From: Isoptericola jiangsuensis
Lineage (GTDB): Bacteria; Actinomycetota; Actinomycetes; Actinomycetales; Cellulomonadaceae
Assembly (NCBI RefSeq): GCF_002563715.1
Contig: NZ_PDJJ01000001.1
Coordinates: forward strand, 2,976,001-3,040,000
DNA: 64,000 nt
Direction of reading: 5' to 3'
The notes beneath the pieces are model-generated. The model saw only the letters and a list, made by a program, of their open reading frames with translations, did not search any database and was not told the DNA's origin. The position numbers and the translations under genes were made by a program. Shown in pieces: positions 39,341-51,415 of the stretch; positions within the stretch are counted from its first letter, which is position 1; each line of letters starts with the position of its first letter.

Positions 39341-39886
39341 ATGACCAGCACCGCGATCTCGCCCGCCCCCGCCGTCCGTCCGCTGCGCGTCACCGCGCCG
39401 CCGACCCGACGTCGCCCGGCGGAGCCCCCGGCCGGACCCCGGCGTCCCGGACCCGTGCGCCGGGTCCGTGTCGGCGCTCCCGCGGTCGCAGCCGCACCGC
39501 TGCCGGGACGGCTCGCGGAACCGGGACCGAGCGCACCGGCGCCGGAGCCCGGCGACCCGACGGCCCTGTGCTGCTCGGTCGTGCGCGCGGCCGTCGAGGT
39601 GCTGCGGGACGAGCGACCCGCGACGCACGTCGCACGCTGGGTGGCGCCGGCCGTGCTCGACCACCTGGTGGAGCGCGCACGGCTCGTCCGGGCGGCACGG
39701 AGCGCCCGACCGTCACAGCGCCGGGGCACCCCCGTCACCGTCCGGCGCGTGCGGATGCTCCGCCTCGGCGCGGGCACCGCGGAGGCGTCGGTCGTGCTGG
39801 ACGACGACGGCAGAGTGCGCGCGGCCGCGGTGCGCCTGGAGGCGCACCGCGGCCAGTGGCGGGTGGTCGTGCTCGAGCTCGGCTGA
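39341..39886 (+). CDS. Rv3235-family protein
   Basis: A 181-residue protein. The first ~70 residues are Pro/Arg/Ala-rich and disordered; the C-terminal ~105 residues (ALCCSVVRAAVEVLRDERPA, VARWVAPAVLDHL, VRMLRLGAGTAEASVVLDD, QWRVVVLELG) form a small alpha/beta domain matching the Rv3235 family. Members lie beside secA in many actinobacteria and are thought to serve as accessory factors of unknown function. It ends four bases from the convergent secA stop. Confidence 0.7.
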   Translation: MTSTAISPAPAVRPLRVTAPPTRRRPAEPPAGPRRPGPVRRVRVGAPAVAAAPLPGRLAEPGPSAPAPEPGDPTALCCSVVRAAVEVLRDERPATHVARWVAPAVLDHLVERARLVRAARSARPSQRRGTPVTVRRVRMLRLGAGTAEASVVLDDDGRVRAAAVRLEAHRGQWRVVVLELG

Positions 39887-39889
39887 GGA

Positions 39890-42826
<2,937 letters not shown>

Positions 42827-43000
42827 GCAGTTCTCCCGTGTCGGTGGTGCCCGGTCGGCCCGGGCCCGTTCGCTGGCAGCACGTGGACCCGGCTGATCCG
42901 CCGTCGTCCTCGTCGCACCGTCCGCCATCCTATTCCCCTGCCCGGCGGGCTCGGGACCGGGTTTCGCGGCCGACGAACACCCGGCACCCGACCTCGCAGG

Positions 43001-44584
43001 TCAGCGACCCGAGCTCAGCACCTCCGCGGCGCGGTCGGCGAGCTCCGCGCCGGCCGCCCCGTACAGGTGGTACACGGCGTGCGCGCCGTGCCGACGCAGC
43101 TCGGCCGCGTCGTCGTCGTACCGCGCGATCGCCGCGACGTGCCCCTCGAACCCGGCGTCCTGCAGCCGGGACAGGGCGATGAGGTTCGCGTTGTGGAACG
43201 GCATCGCCAGCACGGCGAGGCGGACGTGACCCGCCCGTTTCACCCGCGCCCAGAACTCCAGGTCCGTGGCGTCGGCGCGCACCACGTCGAACCCCTCGTC
43301 CCGGGCCGCCACGACGCGCGCCACGTCGTGCTCCACGCCGATCGCGCGCAGCCCGTACTCGTCGCGCAGCTTCGCGCACGTCGCCGACCCGACCCGACCC
43401 AGGCCCAGCACGAGGACGTCCGCGTCTCCCACGTCGACCAGCCGGTCGTCCGGGTGCAGACGCGACGGGTCGCGGGCGGGCAGCAGACCCGTGAGCCGGG
43501 TCGCGAGCTCGACGCCGCGCCGGTTCACCATCGCGGAGATCGCGAAGCTCGCCGCGACGGCCAGCGAGACCACCACCACCCAGTCCTCGCCGAGCAGCCC
43601 CGCCTCCGCGCCCACGGCGACCACGATGATGCCGAACTCGGAGTAGTTGCCCAGCACCAGACCCGACAGGAAGGACGTCCGGCGGCGCAGCCGCAGCAGC
43701 CACAGCACCACCGCGAACACCGCCACCTGGACGGGGAGCAGCAGCAGCAGTCCCGCCGCCATCGCCAGGTGCTGGCCCTGCGGCGTCCCGTGCAACCCGA
43801 TCTCCAGGAAGAACGCGACGAGCATGAGGTCCTTGAACGTCATGAGCGACCGCGACATCTCGCCCGCCTGCGGGTGGGACGCCAGCAGCGCACCCATGAC
43901 CAGCGCGCCGAGGTCGCCCCGCAGCCCCAGGAGCTCGAACAGGAAGAAGCCCGGCACGAGCGCGACCGCCACCCCGAACAGGGCCTGCAGCTCGCCGTGC
44001 CCCACCCGGTCCCACAGCGCGTGCAGCACCCGCCGGCCCGGGATCAGCAGCAGCAGCGCGACCGCCCACGGGCTCGGCGGTTCGCCCTCCGCGACGGCGA
44101 GGAAGACCACCGCGACGAGGTCCTGGACGACCAGGATGCCGATCGCGACCCGCCCGTACAGGCTCGTCGCGTCGGACCGGTCCTCCAGCACCTTCACCAC
44201 GAACACCGTCGACGAGAACGACAGCGCCAGCCCCACCAGCGCCAACGTCCCGAGCGACTGACCGCTCACCAGGGCGACGCCCACCAGGCCCGCCAGGGCG
44301 AGCGCACCGGCCGTCAGCACGACGGTGACCACCATGTGAGTGGCCGACGTCAGCCAGACCTCCGGCCGCACCAGCGTCCGGACGTCCAGCTTCAGACCGA
44401 TGGTGAAGAGCAGCAGCGCGACGCCGATCTCCGCCACGACCGCGAGACCCGGCATCTCGGGCGCGTGCACCGCCCCGAGCGCGAAACCCGCCGCGAGGAA
44501 CCCGACCAGCGGAGGGAGCTTGACGAACGACGCCAGCACCCCCGCGACGAACGCCACCCCGACGTAGAGCGCCACGACCTCCAT
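43001..44584 (-). CDS. Kef-type cation:proton antiporter with TrkA-N domain
   Basis: A 527-residue CPA2 transporter. Residues ~1-375 form about 12 membrane helices (VALLLFTIGLKLDVRTLV, VGLALSFSSTVFVVKVLED, GRVAIGILVVQDLVAVVFLA, GNYSEFGIIVVAVGAEAGLL), and the C terminus is a nucleotide-binding TrkA-N domain (VLVLGLGRVGSATCAKL, ~396-412). It should exchange K+ or Na+ for H+ under nucleotide control. ATG 44584 has GGAGG five bases upstream; TAGGAT at 44603-44608 is a likely -10. A kefB homologue also lies near secA1 in M. tuberculosis. Confidence 0.9.
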   Translation of the reverse strand: MEVVALYVGVAFVAGVLASFVKLPPLVGFLAAGFALGAVHAPEMPGLAVVAEIGVALLLFTIGLKLDVRTLVRPEVWLTSATHMVVTVVLTAGALALAGLVGVALVSGQSLGTLALVGLALSFSSTVFVVKVLEDRSDATSLYGRVAIGILVVQDLVAVVFLAVAEGEPPSPWAVALLLLIPGRRVLHALWDRVGHGELQALFGVAVALVPGFFLFELLGLRGDLGALVMGALLASHPQAGEMSRSLMTFKDLMLVAFFLEIGLHGTPQGQHLAMAAGLLLLLPVQVAVFAVVLWLLRLRRRTSFLSGLVLGNYSEFGIIVVAVGAEAGLLGEDWVVVVSLAVAASFAISAMVNRRGVELATRLTGLLPARDPSRLHPDDRLVDVGDADVLVLGLGRVGSATCAKLRDEYGLRAIGVEHDVARVVAARDEGFDVVRADATDLEFWARVKRAGHVRLAVLAMPFHNANLIALSRLQDAGFEGHVAAIARYDDDAAELRRHGAHAVYHLYGAAGAELADRAAEVLSSGR

Positions 44585-44684
44585 GCCCACCTCCCGGGGC
44601 CGATCCTACGGTCGGCGGGCGCCGCTCCCCCGTCGCCGTCCGCAGGCCGGGCCCGCCACCGCGCACCCGGGCGGTCGGCCGCCG

Positions 44685-45920
44685 CTACCCGGGAACGCCC
44701 TGCGCCGCCGCCAGGGCACCACGGAGGTCCGCCGCGAGGTCGCCCTGCGCCACGTCCACCTCGTCGAGCCCGAGCCAACCCGCGAGGAGCCGCAGCTCCG
44801 CGGCCAGCCGGTCCGCCGTCGTCGCGCCCGTCACCGCGGTCCGGTGCGCCGCCACCACGCGCAGCACGCCACCGGCCCGGTCCGCCTTGAGGTCGACCAT
44901 CGCGGTGAGCTCCTCGCCCTCGAGGAACGGCAGCACGTAGTAGCCGAGCTGCCGCTTCGCCGCCGGCACGTAGATCTCGATCCGGTAGTAGGCGTCGAAC
45001 AGCGACTCGAGCCGCCGCCGCTCCCACACCAGCGGGTCGAACGGGCTGAGCAGCGCGACACCCGTCGCACGCCGTGGGACGACGGCGTCCCGGTGCAGGT
45101 ACGTCGGCTCACCCCAGCCCTCGACCGCGACGGGCAGCAGGACGCCGTCCTCCACGAGGTCCGCGAGCGCCCGCGAGGCCGCCGGGCCCCGCAGCCGGAA
45201 GTAGTCCCGGAAGCAGCGGGCCGTGCCCACACCGTGCGCCCGGGCACCGAGCTCCAGGAGTCGGCGCACCGCGTCGTCCTCCGGCACCGGCGCGGCCGCG
45301 CGCACGGCGGGCGGCAGCACCCGCTCCGCGAGGTCGTAGCGCCGCTCGAACGCCGCGTTGCGCGACGAGGACAGCACCTCGCCCGTGAAGAACAGGTGCT
45401 CCAGGCAGAGCTTCGCCGTCGTCCAGTTCCAGCCCCACTCGATCCGCTCGCGCGGCTGCGTCCGGCCCGAGGACAGGAGCTCGTCGTGGATCTGCGCCGC
45501 CGTCACCGGGCCCCGCTCCGCGACCAGGGAGCGCACCAGGTCCAGCTCCGCGCGCCGCTCGGCCGCGTTCGCGATGGCCCGCCACGCCTCCCGCTCGAAC
45601 GCGCGCCGCCGCCACTCCAGCAGGGGGTACGTCGACGCCGGCACGTAGGACGCGACGTGCGCCCACGTCTCGACCAGCCGCCGCGGCGCGACCCCGGCCG
45701 CCCGGTCGAGGAGCGCCGTGTCGTAGGGGCCGAGCCGGGAGTACAGCGGCACCAGGTGCGCCCGGGCCAGCACGTTCACCGAGTCGATCTGCAGCAGGTT
45801 CACCCTGTCGACCGTCGTCGTGAGCCGTCGCATCGTCACCGGTCCGGTCGGCCGGGCGCGATCCAACCCCTGCGCGCGCAGCGCCACCCGCCGGGCCTGG
45901 GACCGGGACATCGTCAGCAT
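44685..45920 (-). CDS. AlkX/YcaQ-type DNA glycosylase (winged-helix, HTH_42)
   Basis: A 411-residue protein of the AlkZ/YcaQ superfamily, monofunctional glycosylases that release alkylated bases and unhook interstrand crosslinks. The catalytic QxD motif is present as Q44-I-D46 in NLLQIDSVNVL. Tandem winged-helix domains (ARAHLVPLYSRLGPYDTALL, LVRSLVAERGPVTAAQIHDE) and the C-terminal beta barrel (LLSPFDPLVWERRRLESLFD, LGYYVLPFLEGEEL) fit. CAGGGT ends six bases before the ATG, suggesting a leaderless mRNA. The upstream gap contains the second 20-bp repeat array. Confidence 0.85.
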   Translation of the reverse strand: MLTMSRSQARRVALRAQGLDRARPTGPVTMRRLTTTVDRVNLLQIDSVNVLARAHLVPLYSRLGPYDTALLDRAAGVAPRRLVETWAHVASYVPASTYPLLEWRRRAFEREAWRAIANAAERRAELDLVRSLVAERGPVTAAQIHDELLSSGRTQPRERIEWGWNWTTAKLCLEHLFFTGEVLSSSRNAAFERRYDLAERVLPPAVRAAAPVPEDDAVRRLLELGARAHGVGTARCFRDYFRLRGPAASRALADLVEDGVLLPVAVEGWGEPTYLHRDAVVPRRATGVALLSPFDPLVWERRRLESLFDAYYRIEIYVPAAKRQLGYYVLPFLEGEELTAMVDLKADRAGGVLRVVAAHRTAVTGATTADRLAAELRLLAGWLGLDEVDVAQGDLAADLRGALAAAQGVPG

Positions 45921-46012
45921 GCCCCCACCCTGCCGGACGCCACCGACACCGTCCTGTCGTCACCTGGCGATCACGCGGGCCCTGCTGTCCGGGGGGTCGT
46001 ATCGCCGGGTCG

Positions 46013-46126
46013 CGCGACTCAGCGCCGGCCCCCGCGACTCAGCACACCCTCCGCCGAGTCAGCGCAGCGTCACGCGAGTCAGCGCACGCTCCGCCGAGCC
46101 GCGGGAGGCTGCGCTGAGTCGCGGGG
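46013..46126 (+). repeat. Second 20-bp-period repeat array, core GASTCAGC
   Basis: Five to six units of exactly 20 bp: GACTCAGCGC, GACTCAGCAC, GAGTCAGCGC, GAGTCAGCGC, GAGCCGCGGG and a GAGTCGCGGG end, beginning at 46016, 46036, 46056, 46076, 46096 and 46116. GAGTCAGCGC is the reverse complement of the core GCGCTGACTC at 13577-13736, so both arrays share one motif on opposite strands. It lies between hpf and the glycosylase gene, some 95-200 bases upstream of the latter's start. Together with the adjoining inverted repeat it fills the 309-base gap. Confidence 0.85.
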
Positions 46127-46135
46127 ACGGCACGA

Positions 46136-46199
46136 CGCCGGGCCCCGTCCCGACGGGCCGGCACGGGAGGTGCGCGGCGGGTCGGGACGGGGCCCGGCG
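46136..46199 (-). terminator. hpf terminator / 19-bp perfect inverted repeat
   Basis: Arms 46136-46154 and 46181-46199 are perfectly complementary over 19 bp (CGCCGGGCCCCGTCCCGAC and complement), with a 26-base loop that can fold further. It lies 30 bases beyond the hpf stop. The long loop is unlike a simple terminator, and like the first repeat island it adjoins a 20-bp array. Confidence 0.65.
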
Positions 46200-46229
46200 T
46201 TCAGGTGGTGCGAGGTGCTGGTGCGTGGA

Positions 46230-46883
46230 CTACGTCAGCTCGGTCACCGGTGCGGTGGCGCTGCACGTGGTGTCCAGCTCGATGACGCCGTACGTCCAGC
46301 CGCGACGCCGGTAGACGGCGGCGGGCCGGGCGGACTCCTTGTCGATGTAGAGGAAGAAGTCGTGGCCGACGAGCTCCATGCGCTCGACCGCCTCGTCCGT
46401 CGTCATCGGCTCGCCCCGGTGGAGCTTCTGCCGGATGAGGACGGGTGAGTCGCCGAGCTGGTGCTCGACGGCGTCGCCGGGTTCGCTGAGGGTCGCCGGT
46501 TCGGGTTCCGGCTGCGCCTCGGCGCTGCCGTCGTACGGACGGACGTCGACGGCGGGGACGACGTCCTCACCTCGACGGCGGTGGTCCTTGCGGCGGTCAC
46601 GGGAGCGGCGGAGCCGCTCGTTCAGCTTGTCCAGGGCGAGGTCCAGCGCGCCGAACCGGTCGTCCGCGGCCGCTTCGGCGCGGATCACGGGTCCCTTCGA
46701 CCGGACGGTCAGCTCCACCCGTTCGCTCACGTTCGCGAGCTTCGGGTTCTTCTCGTGCGTGACCTCGACGTCCACGCGGCGCGCGTGCGGCGCGAGCTGG
46801 GTGACCTTGGCGAGCTTGTCCTCGACGTGGCGACGGAACCTGTCCGTCACCTCCGTGTGCCTGCCGACGACGGCGATCTCCAT
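46230..46883 (-). CDS. hpf: Ribosome hibernation promoting factor, long form
   Basis: A 217-residue HPF that binds the 30S decoding region and dimerises ribosomes into 100S particles in stationary phase or stress. The N-terminal domain (MEIAVVGRHTEVTDRFRRHV to LNERLRRSRDRRK, ~1-105) is the YfiA-type fold; the C-terminal dimerisation domain (~155-205; VLIRQKLHRGEPMTTDEAVE, HDFFLYIDKESARPAAVYRR) marks the long type. The ATG has GGAG seven bases upstream. It lies between comF and secA, the same neighbours as in mycobacteria. Confidence 0.95.
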   Translation of the reverse strand: MEIAVVGRHTEVTDRFRRHVEDKLAKVTQLAPHARRVDVEVTHEKNPKLANVSERVELTVRSKGPVIRAEAAADDRFGALDLALDKLNERLRRSRDRRKDHRRRGEDVVPAVDVRPYDGSAEAQPEPEPATLSEPGDAVEHQLGDSPVLIRQKLHRGEPMTTDEAVERMELVGHDFFLYIDKESARPAAVYRRRGWTYGVIELDTTCSATAPVTELT

Positions 46884-47065
46884 CGTGTCGCTCCACTTCG
46901 TTCAGTGGCCGTCGCATCCCGCGGCGGCCGGTTTGCTCCTGGTCTGGGCACCGTGAGCGGTGCCAGTGAGAGCACCACCTCCCGGTCGCCGGAACCTGGG
47001 TCCGACCCGCTCGTGGGTTGCGACGACGGGCCCCTCGCGGGTCCCGGCGTCGTCGGGTTCCCAGG

Positions 47066-47827
47066 CTATCCCGAAGGTGTCCCCGGGGTGAACTCGGGTG
47101 GTCGAACTCGCTGCGGAGAATTGGTGACGACCCCGGGCGGAGGGGTCGCGGCGAGCACGACGGCGGCCGCGACGACCGCTCCGGCGGCGTCCAGGGCCCG
47201 CTCCGCGGCGGCGAGGGTCGCGCCGGTGGTGAGGACGTCGTCGACGAGGACGTGCAGGTCGCCGGGCCGCACGGCGCGGGGTGCGGCGACGACGGAGCCC
47301 GCGAGGTTGCGGGCGCGGTCGCGGGCCCCGAGCCCGACCTGGTCGCGGACCCGGCCGCGGCGGCGCAGCGCCCGCACGACGTGGGCGTCGACGCCGGCGG
47401 CGCGCAGGCCGCGGGCGGCGGCCCGTGCGAGGACGGCGACCGGTTCCCGGCCGCGGCGGTGCCGGGCGAGTCGGCCTGACGGCGCGGCGACGACGGCGAC
47501 GGTGCGTCCGGCGGCGAGGTCCCGCAGCGCGGCGCCCGCGTCCCGGGCGGCCCGTTCGACGGCGCCGGCGAGCAGGGGGTCGAGGTCGGCGCGCTCGCGG
47601 TCCTTCCAGGCGACGACGAGGTCGCGCACGGGTCCGGTGCAGTCGGCGACGGCCCAGGTCGGCAGGGGTGGCACACCGTCGAGGCGGTCGAGGCGGGCGG
47701 CGCCGGCCTCGACGCGGCGGGGGCGGGCGCGCAGGGGCGCGGTGCAGGGTCCGCACCACGGGACGTCGGGGACGCCGCACGCGGGGCAGGCCACGGGGAC
47801 GACGAGCCGCGCGAGCCGGGTGAGCAC
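47066..47827 (-). CDS. ComF-family phosphoribosyltransferase-like protein
   Basis: A 253-residue ComF-type protein. An N-terminal zinc ribbon (C14, C17, C25, C28 in CPACGVPDVPWCGPC) precedes the double-zinc-free PRT domain with the PRPP loop LVDDVLTTGATL (~191-202) and APSGRLARHRRGREP. In competent bacteria ComF helps single-stranded DNA enter the cell; in actinobacteria its role is unclear. GTG start with GGGGAG nine bases upstream. The lpqB stop lies 101 bases upstream on the same strand, and hpf follows after 182 bases. Confidence 0.85.
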   Translation of the reverse strand: MLTRLARLVVPVACPACGVPDVPWCGPCTAPLRARPRRVEAGAARLDRLDGVPPLPTWAVADCTGPVRDLVVAWKDRERADLDPLLAGAVERAARDAGAALRDLAAGRTVAVVAAPSGRLARHRRGREPVAVLARAAARGLRAAGVDAHVVRALRRRGRVRDQVGLGARDRARNLAGSVVAAPRAVRPGDLHVLVDDVLTTGATLAAAERALDAAGAVVAAAVVLAATPPPGVVTNSPQRVRPPEFTPGTPSG

Positions 47828-47928
47828 GTGCCGATGCTCCCCGACCGCCGCCCGGTCGACGCGGTACGCGGGCAGGATCGGTGGACGGCGGTGCGTCCCG
47901 GCCGTCGGTGGACGGGCGCCCGGGCGCC

Positions 47929-49659
47929 TCAGCCCGGGTAGGTGACCGCGACGACGTCCTCGGACACGGAGGGCCAGAGGGCCGCGCTCTGGCGGACCTG
48001 GAGCGTCCCGTCGGCGTCGACGACCAGGGGCGGGCTGCCCCCGCCCACACCGGACGTCACCTGGGTCACCCCGGTGGGCGCGGTGTACTGGCGGGACTCA
48101 CCGCCGCCGGCGCCGGCGAGCCCGCCGATCCCGGCGAGGTAGAGGGCGTCGGCGCCGTCGGGGTCGCGCCCGAGCAGGAGGAGCGTCGACTCCTCGAACC
48201 AGGCGGCCGAGGTGACACCGGCGACGGGCGCGCCGACACGGACCGCCTCGGACAGCCCGGTCGGGGCGTCGTCGGCGTCGCGCTGGACGGCGGCGACCCA
48301 AGTCTCGGGCCCGGCGGGACCGTCCAGCACGACCGCGATCCGCGCGCCCTCGGGGGACACGGCGACCGACCGGGCGTGCCGGGCGTCGGTCCAGTCGCCG
48401 TCGACCTCGAGCGTGCCGCCGTCGGGCAGCACGGCCCGCACGGCCGCGCTGTCGGCGGTCCACACGGTCCCGAACCGGTCGACGCTCGGTGACGCGAGGC
48501 CGTCCCCGACGAGGAGCTCGACCGGGGCCTCCCCCGAGACGCGCACCAGCCGGTCGGTCCCGTCGCGGACGACGACGGTGCCGTCGTCCGGCGCCACGCC
48601 CAGCGCCGTCGGGTCGAGCCCGTCGAGGACGTACGCCTGGGCCGTGTCGGTGAGCTCCCGTCCGACCACCCGCCGCAGCACGGTCGCGCCGTCGACCTCG
48701 ACCAGGGCGAGCGCGTCGCCGACGGTGAGCGGCCGCGACGGTTCGGTGACGGACTGCGTCGCGAGGGGCGACGTGCCCTCGGACAGCACGACGCTGCGGC
48801 CCTCACGGTCCCGCAGCGTCTCGGACAGCTGGGCGACCAGCAGCGCACGGTCCTCGGCGGACGCGCCGCCGATCGGCGACGTCACAGACACCTCGATGAC
48901 GCCGCTGTCGTCGACGGTCACGGCGTCCAGGGCGAGGGTCGTGCCGTCGGGCACGACGGAGATGGTGGAGTGGGCGAGGTCCGCCGGCGGCCCGGCGAGG
49001 ATCTCGCGGGTGGCGGCGGTCCGCCAGGACTGCTCGGGGAACCACCGGACGTCCGGCACCCACCACTCGCGGTCCGGGGTCGGGTAGCTGAGCGTCGTGC
49101 GGTGGAACGAGTCGCCGAGGAAGTTGGCCAGCACGAGCAGGCCGTCGTCGAGGCCGGAGATGCGCCACTGGCCGCCGGCGGCGCGGGACAGCTCGAAGGA
49201 GACGTCCACGGGGCTCGGCTCGGGGAGCTCGGTGTAGACGCCGATCTCGTCGACGGTCGCGACGACCTGCGCCTGGCCGGTCACGGTCGCGGTGGTCGCC
49301 TCGTCGTCGACGACGCCCGTCTCCCACTCCGGGTACTGGGACAGCACGAGGACGCGGGACGTCCGGTCCCAGCCGGACCAGGCGCTGGGCAGCACGTACT
49401 CGCGGGCGACGTTCGCGGTGCTGGCGTTGGCGGGGGCGAACTGCGCGACGCTCACGAAGCTCTGCACGAGCTGCTCGGGGTCGGCGTCGACGGCGGGACC
49501 CTGGACGTTGAACGCGATCTCGCGTGCGGTGTCGACCTGGACGGTGCTCTCCATGACGGCCCCGTGGTCGGGCATGGAGGCGCACGCGCCGAGCACGAGC
49601 GCGACGGCGGCGGCGCCGGCGAGGGCGCCCGCTGCGCGGCGGCGGTCAGCTGCCGTCAT
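47929..49659 (-). CDS. lpqB: Lipoprotein LpqB
   Basis: A 576-residue lipoprotein that binds the outside of MtrB and tunes its activity. The signal peptide ends in lipobox LGAC with C26. A GerMN domain (~190-330; FHRTTLSYPTPDREWW, REILAGPPADLAHS, VTVDDSGVIEVSV) is followed by a beta-propeller-like region (~340-570). The ATG lies inside the end of mtrB, overlapping 14 bases, so the three genes mtrA-mtrB-lpqB are coupled, as in Mycobacterium and Streptomyces. Confidence 0.93.
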   Translation of the reverse strand: MTAADRRRAAGALAGAAAVALVLGACASMPDHGAVMESTVQVDTAREIAFNVQGPAVDADPEQLVQSFVSVAQFAPANASTANVAREYVLPSAWSGWDRTSRVLVLSQYPEWETGVVDDEATTATVTGQAQVVATVDEIGVYTELPEPSPVDVSFELSRAAGGQWRISGLDDGLLVLANFLGDSFHRTTLSYPTPDREWWVPDVRWFPEQSWRTAATREILAGPPADLAHSTISVVPDGTTLALDAVTVDDSGVIEVSVTSPIGGASAEDRALLVAQLSETLRDREGRSVVLSEGTSPLATQSVTEPSRPLTVGDALALVEVDGATVLRRVVGRELTDTAQAYVLDGLDPTALGVAPDDGTVVVRDGTDRLVRVSGEAPVELLVGDGLASPSVDRFGTVWTADSAAVRAVLPDGGTLEVDGDWTDARHARSVAVSPEGARIAVVLDGPAGPETWVAAVQRDADDAPTGLSEAVRVGAPVAGVTSAAWFEESTLLLLGRDPDGADALYLAGIGGLAGAGGGESRQYTAPTGVTQVTSGVGGGSPPLVVDADGTLQVRQSAALWPSVSEDVVAVTYPG

Positions 49660-51415
49660 GGTGGTCCTCCTCGGCGGCCGCCAGGTCGGGGATGGCGGTG
49701 GGGGTGGGGCCGGTCGGCGGGTTGACGACGGGGACCTGGCCGGTGGGCACGTGCTGCCCGCCGGCGCGGGAGGGTCCGCGCAGCGGCAGCGGGGACTCGC
49801 CGAGGGCGATGCCGGCACGACGCGGGAGGGTGAGGCGGAAGCTGGCGCCCTCCCCCGGTCGTCCCCACGCCTCGAGGCGGCCGGCGTGCAGGCGGGCGTC
49901 CTCCTGGGAGATGGCCAGGCCCAGGCCGGTGCCGCCGGTGGTGCGGGCGCGCGCGGGGTCGGCCCGCCAGAACCGGTCGAAGACGTGCGCGAGCTCCGGG
50001 ACGGTGAGCCCGACGCCGTGGTCGCGCACGACGACGGCGACGGCGGTGTCGTCGCCGTCGACGGTGACCTCGACGGGCTTGCCCTCGGCGTGCTCGACGG
50101 CGTTGACGACGAGGTTGCGCAGGATGCGCTCGACGCGGCGGGGGTCGATGTCGGCGCGGACGGGGTGCTCGGGCATCGCGACGGAGAGGAACACCTCCTT
50201 GCGCTCGGCCAGGGGCGCGGCCGTGTCGACGACCGCCGTGACGACGTCGCGCAGGTCCCGCTGCTCGACGTCGAGCTCGGCGGCACCGGCGTCGAACCGA
50301 CTGATCTCGAGCAGGTCGGTGAGGAGGTCCTCGAAGCGGTCGAGCTGCGTCTGGAGCAGCTCGGCGGAGCGCCGGGCGGCGGGCTCGAGGTCGTCACGGG
50401 CGCCGTGGATGACCTCGCCGGCCATCCGGATGGTCGTCAGGGGGGTGCGCAGCTCGTGGGAGACGTCGGACACGAAGCGTCGCTGCGCGGCGGAGAGCTC
50501 CTCCATCCGCGCGATCTGCTCCTCCAGGCCGGCGGCCATCTCGTTGAACGTGCGCGCGAGTGTCGCCATCTCGTCGTCGCCGCGGGAGCCGGGGACGCGG
50601 ACGTCGAGGCGGCCCTCGCCGAGCTGCGCGGCGGCCGTCGCGGCGCGGCGCACGGGCGCGACGGTCTGGCGCGTGACGATCCAGGTGAGGACACCGATCA
50701 TCGCGAGGATGGCGAGGGCCCCGACGCCGAGGGTGCGCTGCACGAACCGCAGGGTCTCCTGCTGGGAGGCGAGCGAGTACAGGGCGTACAGCTCGAAGGT
50801 CCCGCCGGACGGCACCTCGACGGTGGAGCCGACGACGACGCCGGGCTCGTCGAACCCGGAGTCGGTGGCGGCGCCGGGGATGAGGACGGACTGCAGCGCC
50901 TGGTCCTGGGTGGCCAGCGTCGCGGTGCGCAGGGCGGGCGACACGACGTCCTCGACGGACAGGGCGCGGCTGGAGGCCGGGTCGACCAGCGGCAGGCCCT
51001 GCCCGGGCGCCTGCCGCAGGAAGTAGTCCTGGGCGCTGGACCCGCCCGCGGCGAGCGACAGGATCACGTCGCGCAGCAGGGACTGCTGGTCGCCGGGGCT
51101 CGTGGCCGACGACGCGGCGAGCGTCGTGCGCACCTGCTGGGTCAGCGCCGCGTTCTCGCTCTCGATCTGGTCGACGCGCTGCTCGAACAGCCCGTCGCGC
51201 ACCGAGTACGACAGGTAGATCCCCAGCACCGCGACCGCCACCACGCCGAGGGCGAGCGCGGAGGTGACGACGCGCACCTGCATGGAGGAGCGCCAGCGGC
51301 GGGCGAGGGAACGCGCGCCGGCCACGACCCAGTCGACGACCTCGACGCCGCGGCGACGTCGGTCCCCGGCCGGGGCGCGGTCAGCGGGGGGCACCGGCCT
51401 TGTATCCGACGCCAC
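49646..51415 (-). CDS. mtrB: Sensor histidine kinase MtrB
   Basis: A 589-residue kinase of the MtrAB system that links cell division and wall synthesis. Membrane helix 1 (VVTSALALGVVAVAVLGIYL, ~48-67), a ~155-residue external domain, helix 2 (TLGVGALAILAMIGVLTWIV), HAMP, HisKA with SDVSHELRTPLTT (H near 314), HATPase motifs NLVVNAVEHAEG, DHGVGLT and GTGLGLAI. The tail is Pro-rich. GTG start overlaps mtrA by 35 bases, an unusually long overlap; its stop lies inside lpqB. Confidence 0.95.
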   Translation of the reverse strand: MASDTRPVPPADRAPAGDRRRRGVEVVDWVVAGARSLARRWRSSMQVRVVTSALALGVVAVAVLGIYLSYSVRDGLFEQRVDQIESENAALTQQVRTTLAASSATSPGDQQSLLRDVILSLAAGGSSAQDYFLRQAPGQGLPLVDPASSRALSVEDVVSPALRTATLATQDQALQSVLIPGAATDSGFDEPGVVVGSTVEVPSGGTFELYALYSLASQQETLRFVQRTLGVGALAILAMIGVLTWIVTRQTVAPVRRAATAAAQLGEGRLDVRVPGSRGDDEMATLARTFNEMAAGLEEQIARMEELSAAQRRFVSDVSHELRTPLTTIRMAGEVIHGARDDLEPAARRSAELLQTQLDRFEDLLTDLLEISRFDAGAAELDVEQRDLRDVVTAVVDTAAPLAERKEVFLSVAMPEHPVRADIDPRRVERILRNLVVNAVEHAEGKPVEVTVDGDDTAVAVVVRDHGVGLTVPELAHVFDRFWRADPARARTTGGTGLGLAISQEDARLHAGRLEAWGRPGEGASFRLTLPRRAGIALGESPLPLRGPSRAGGQHVPTGQVPVVNPPTGPTPTAIPDLAAAEEDHHDGS

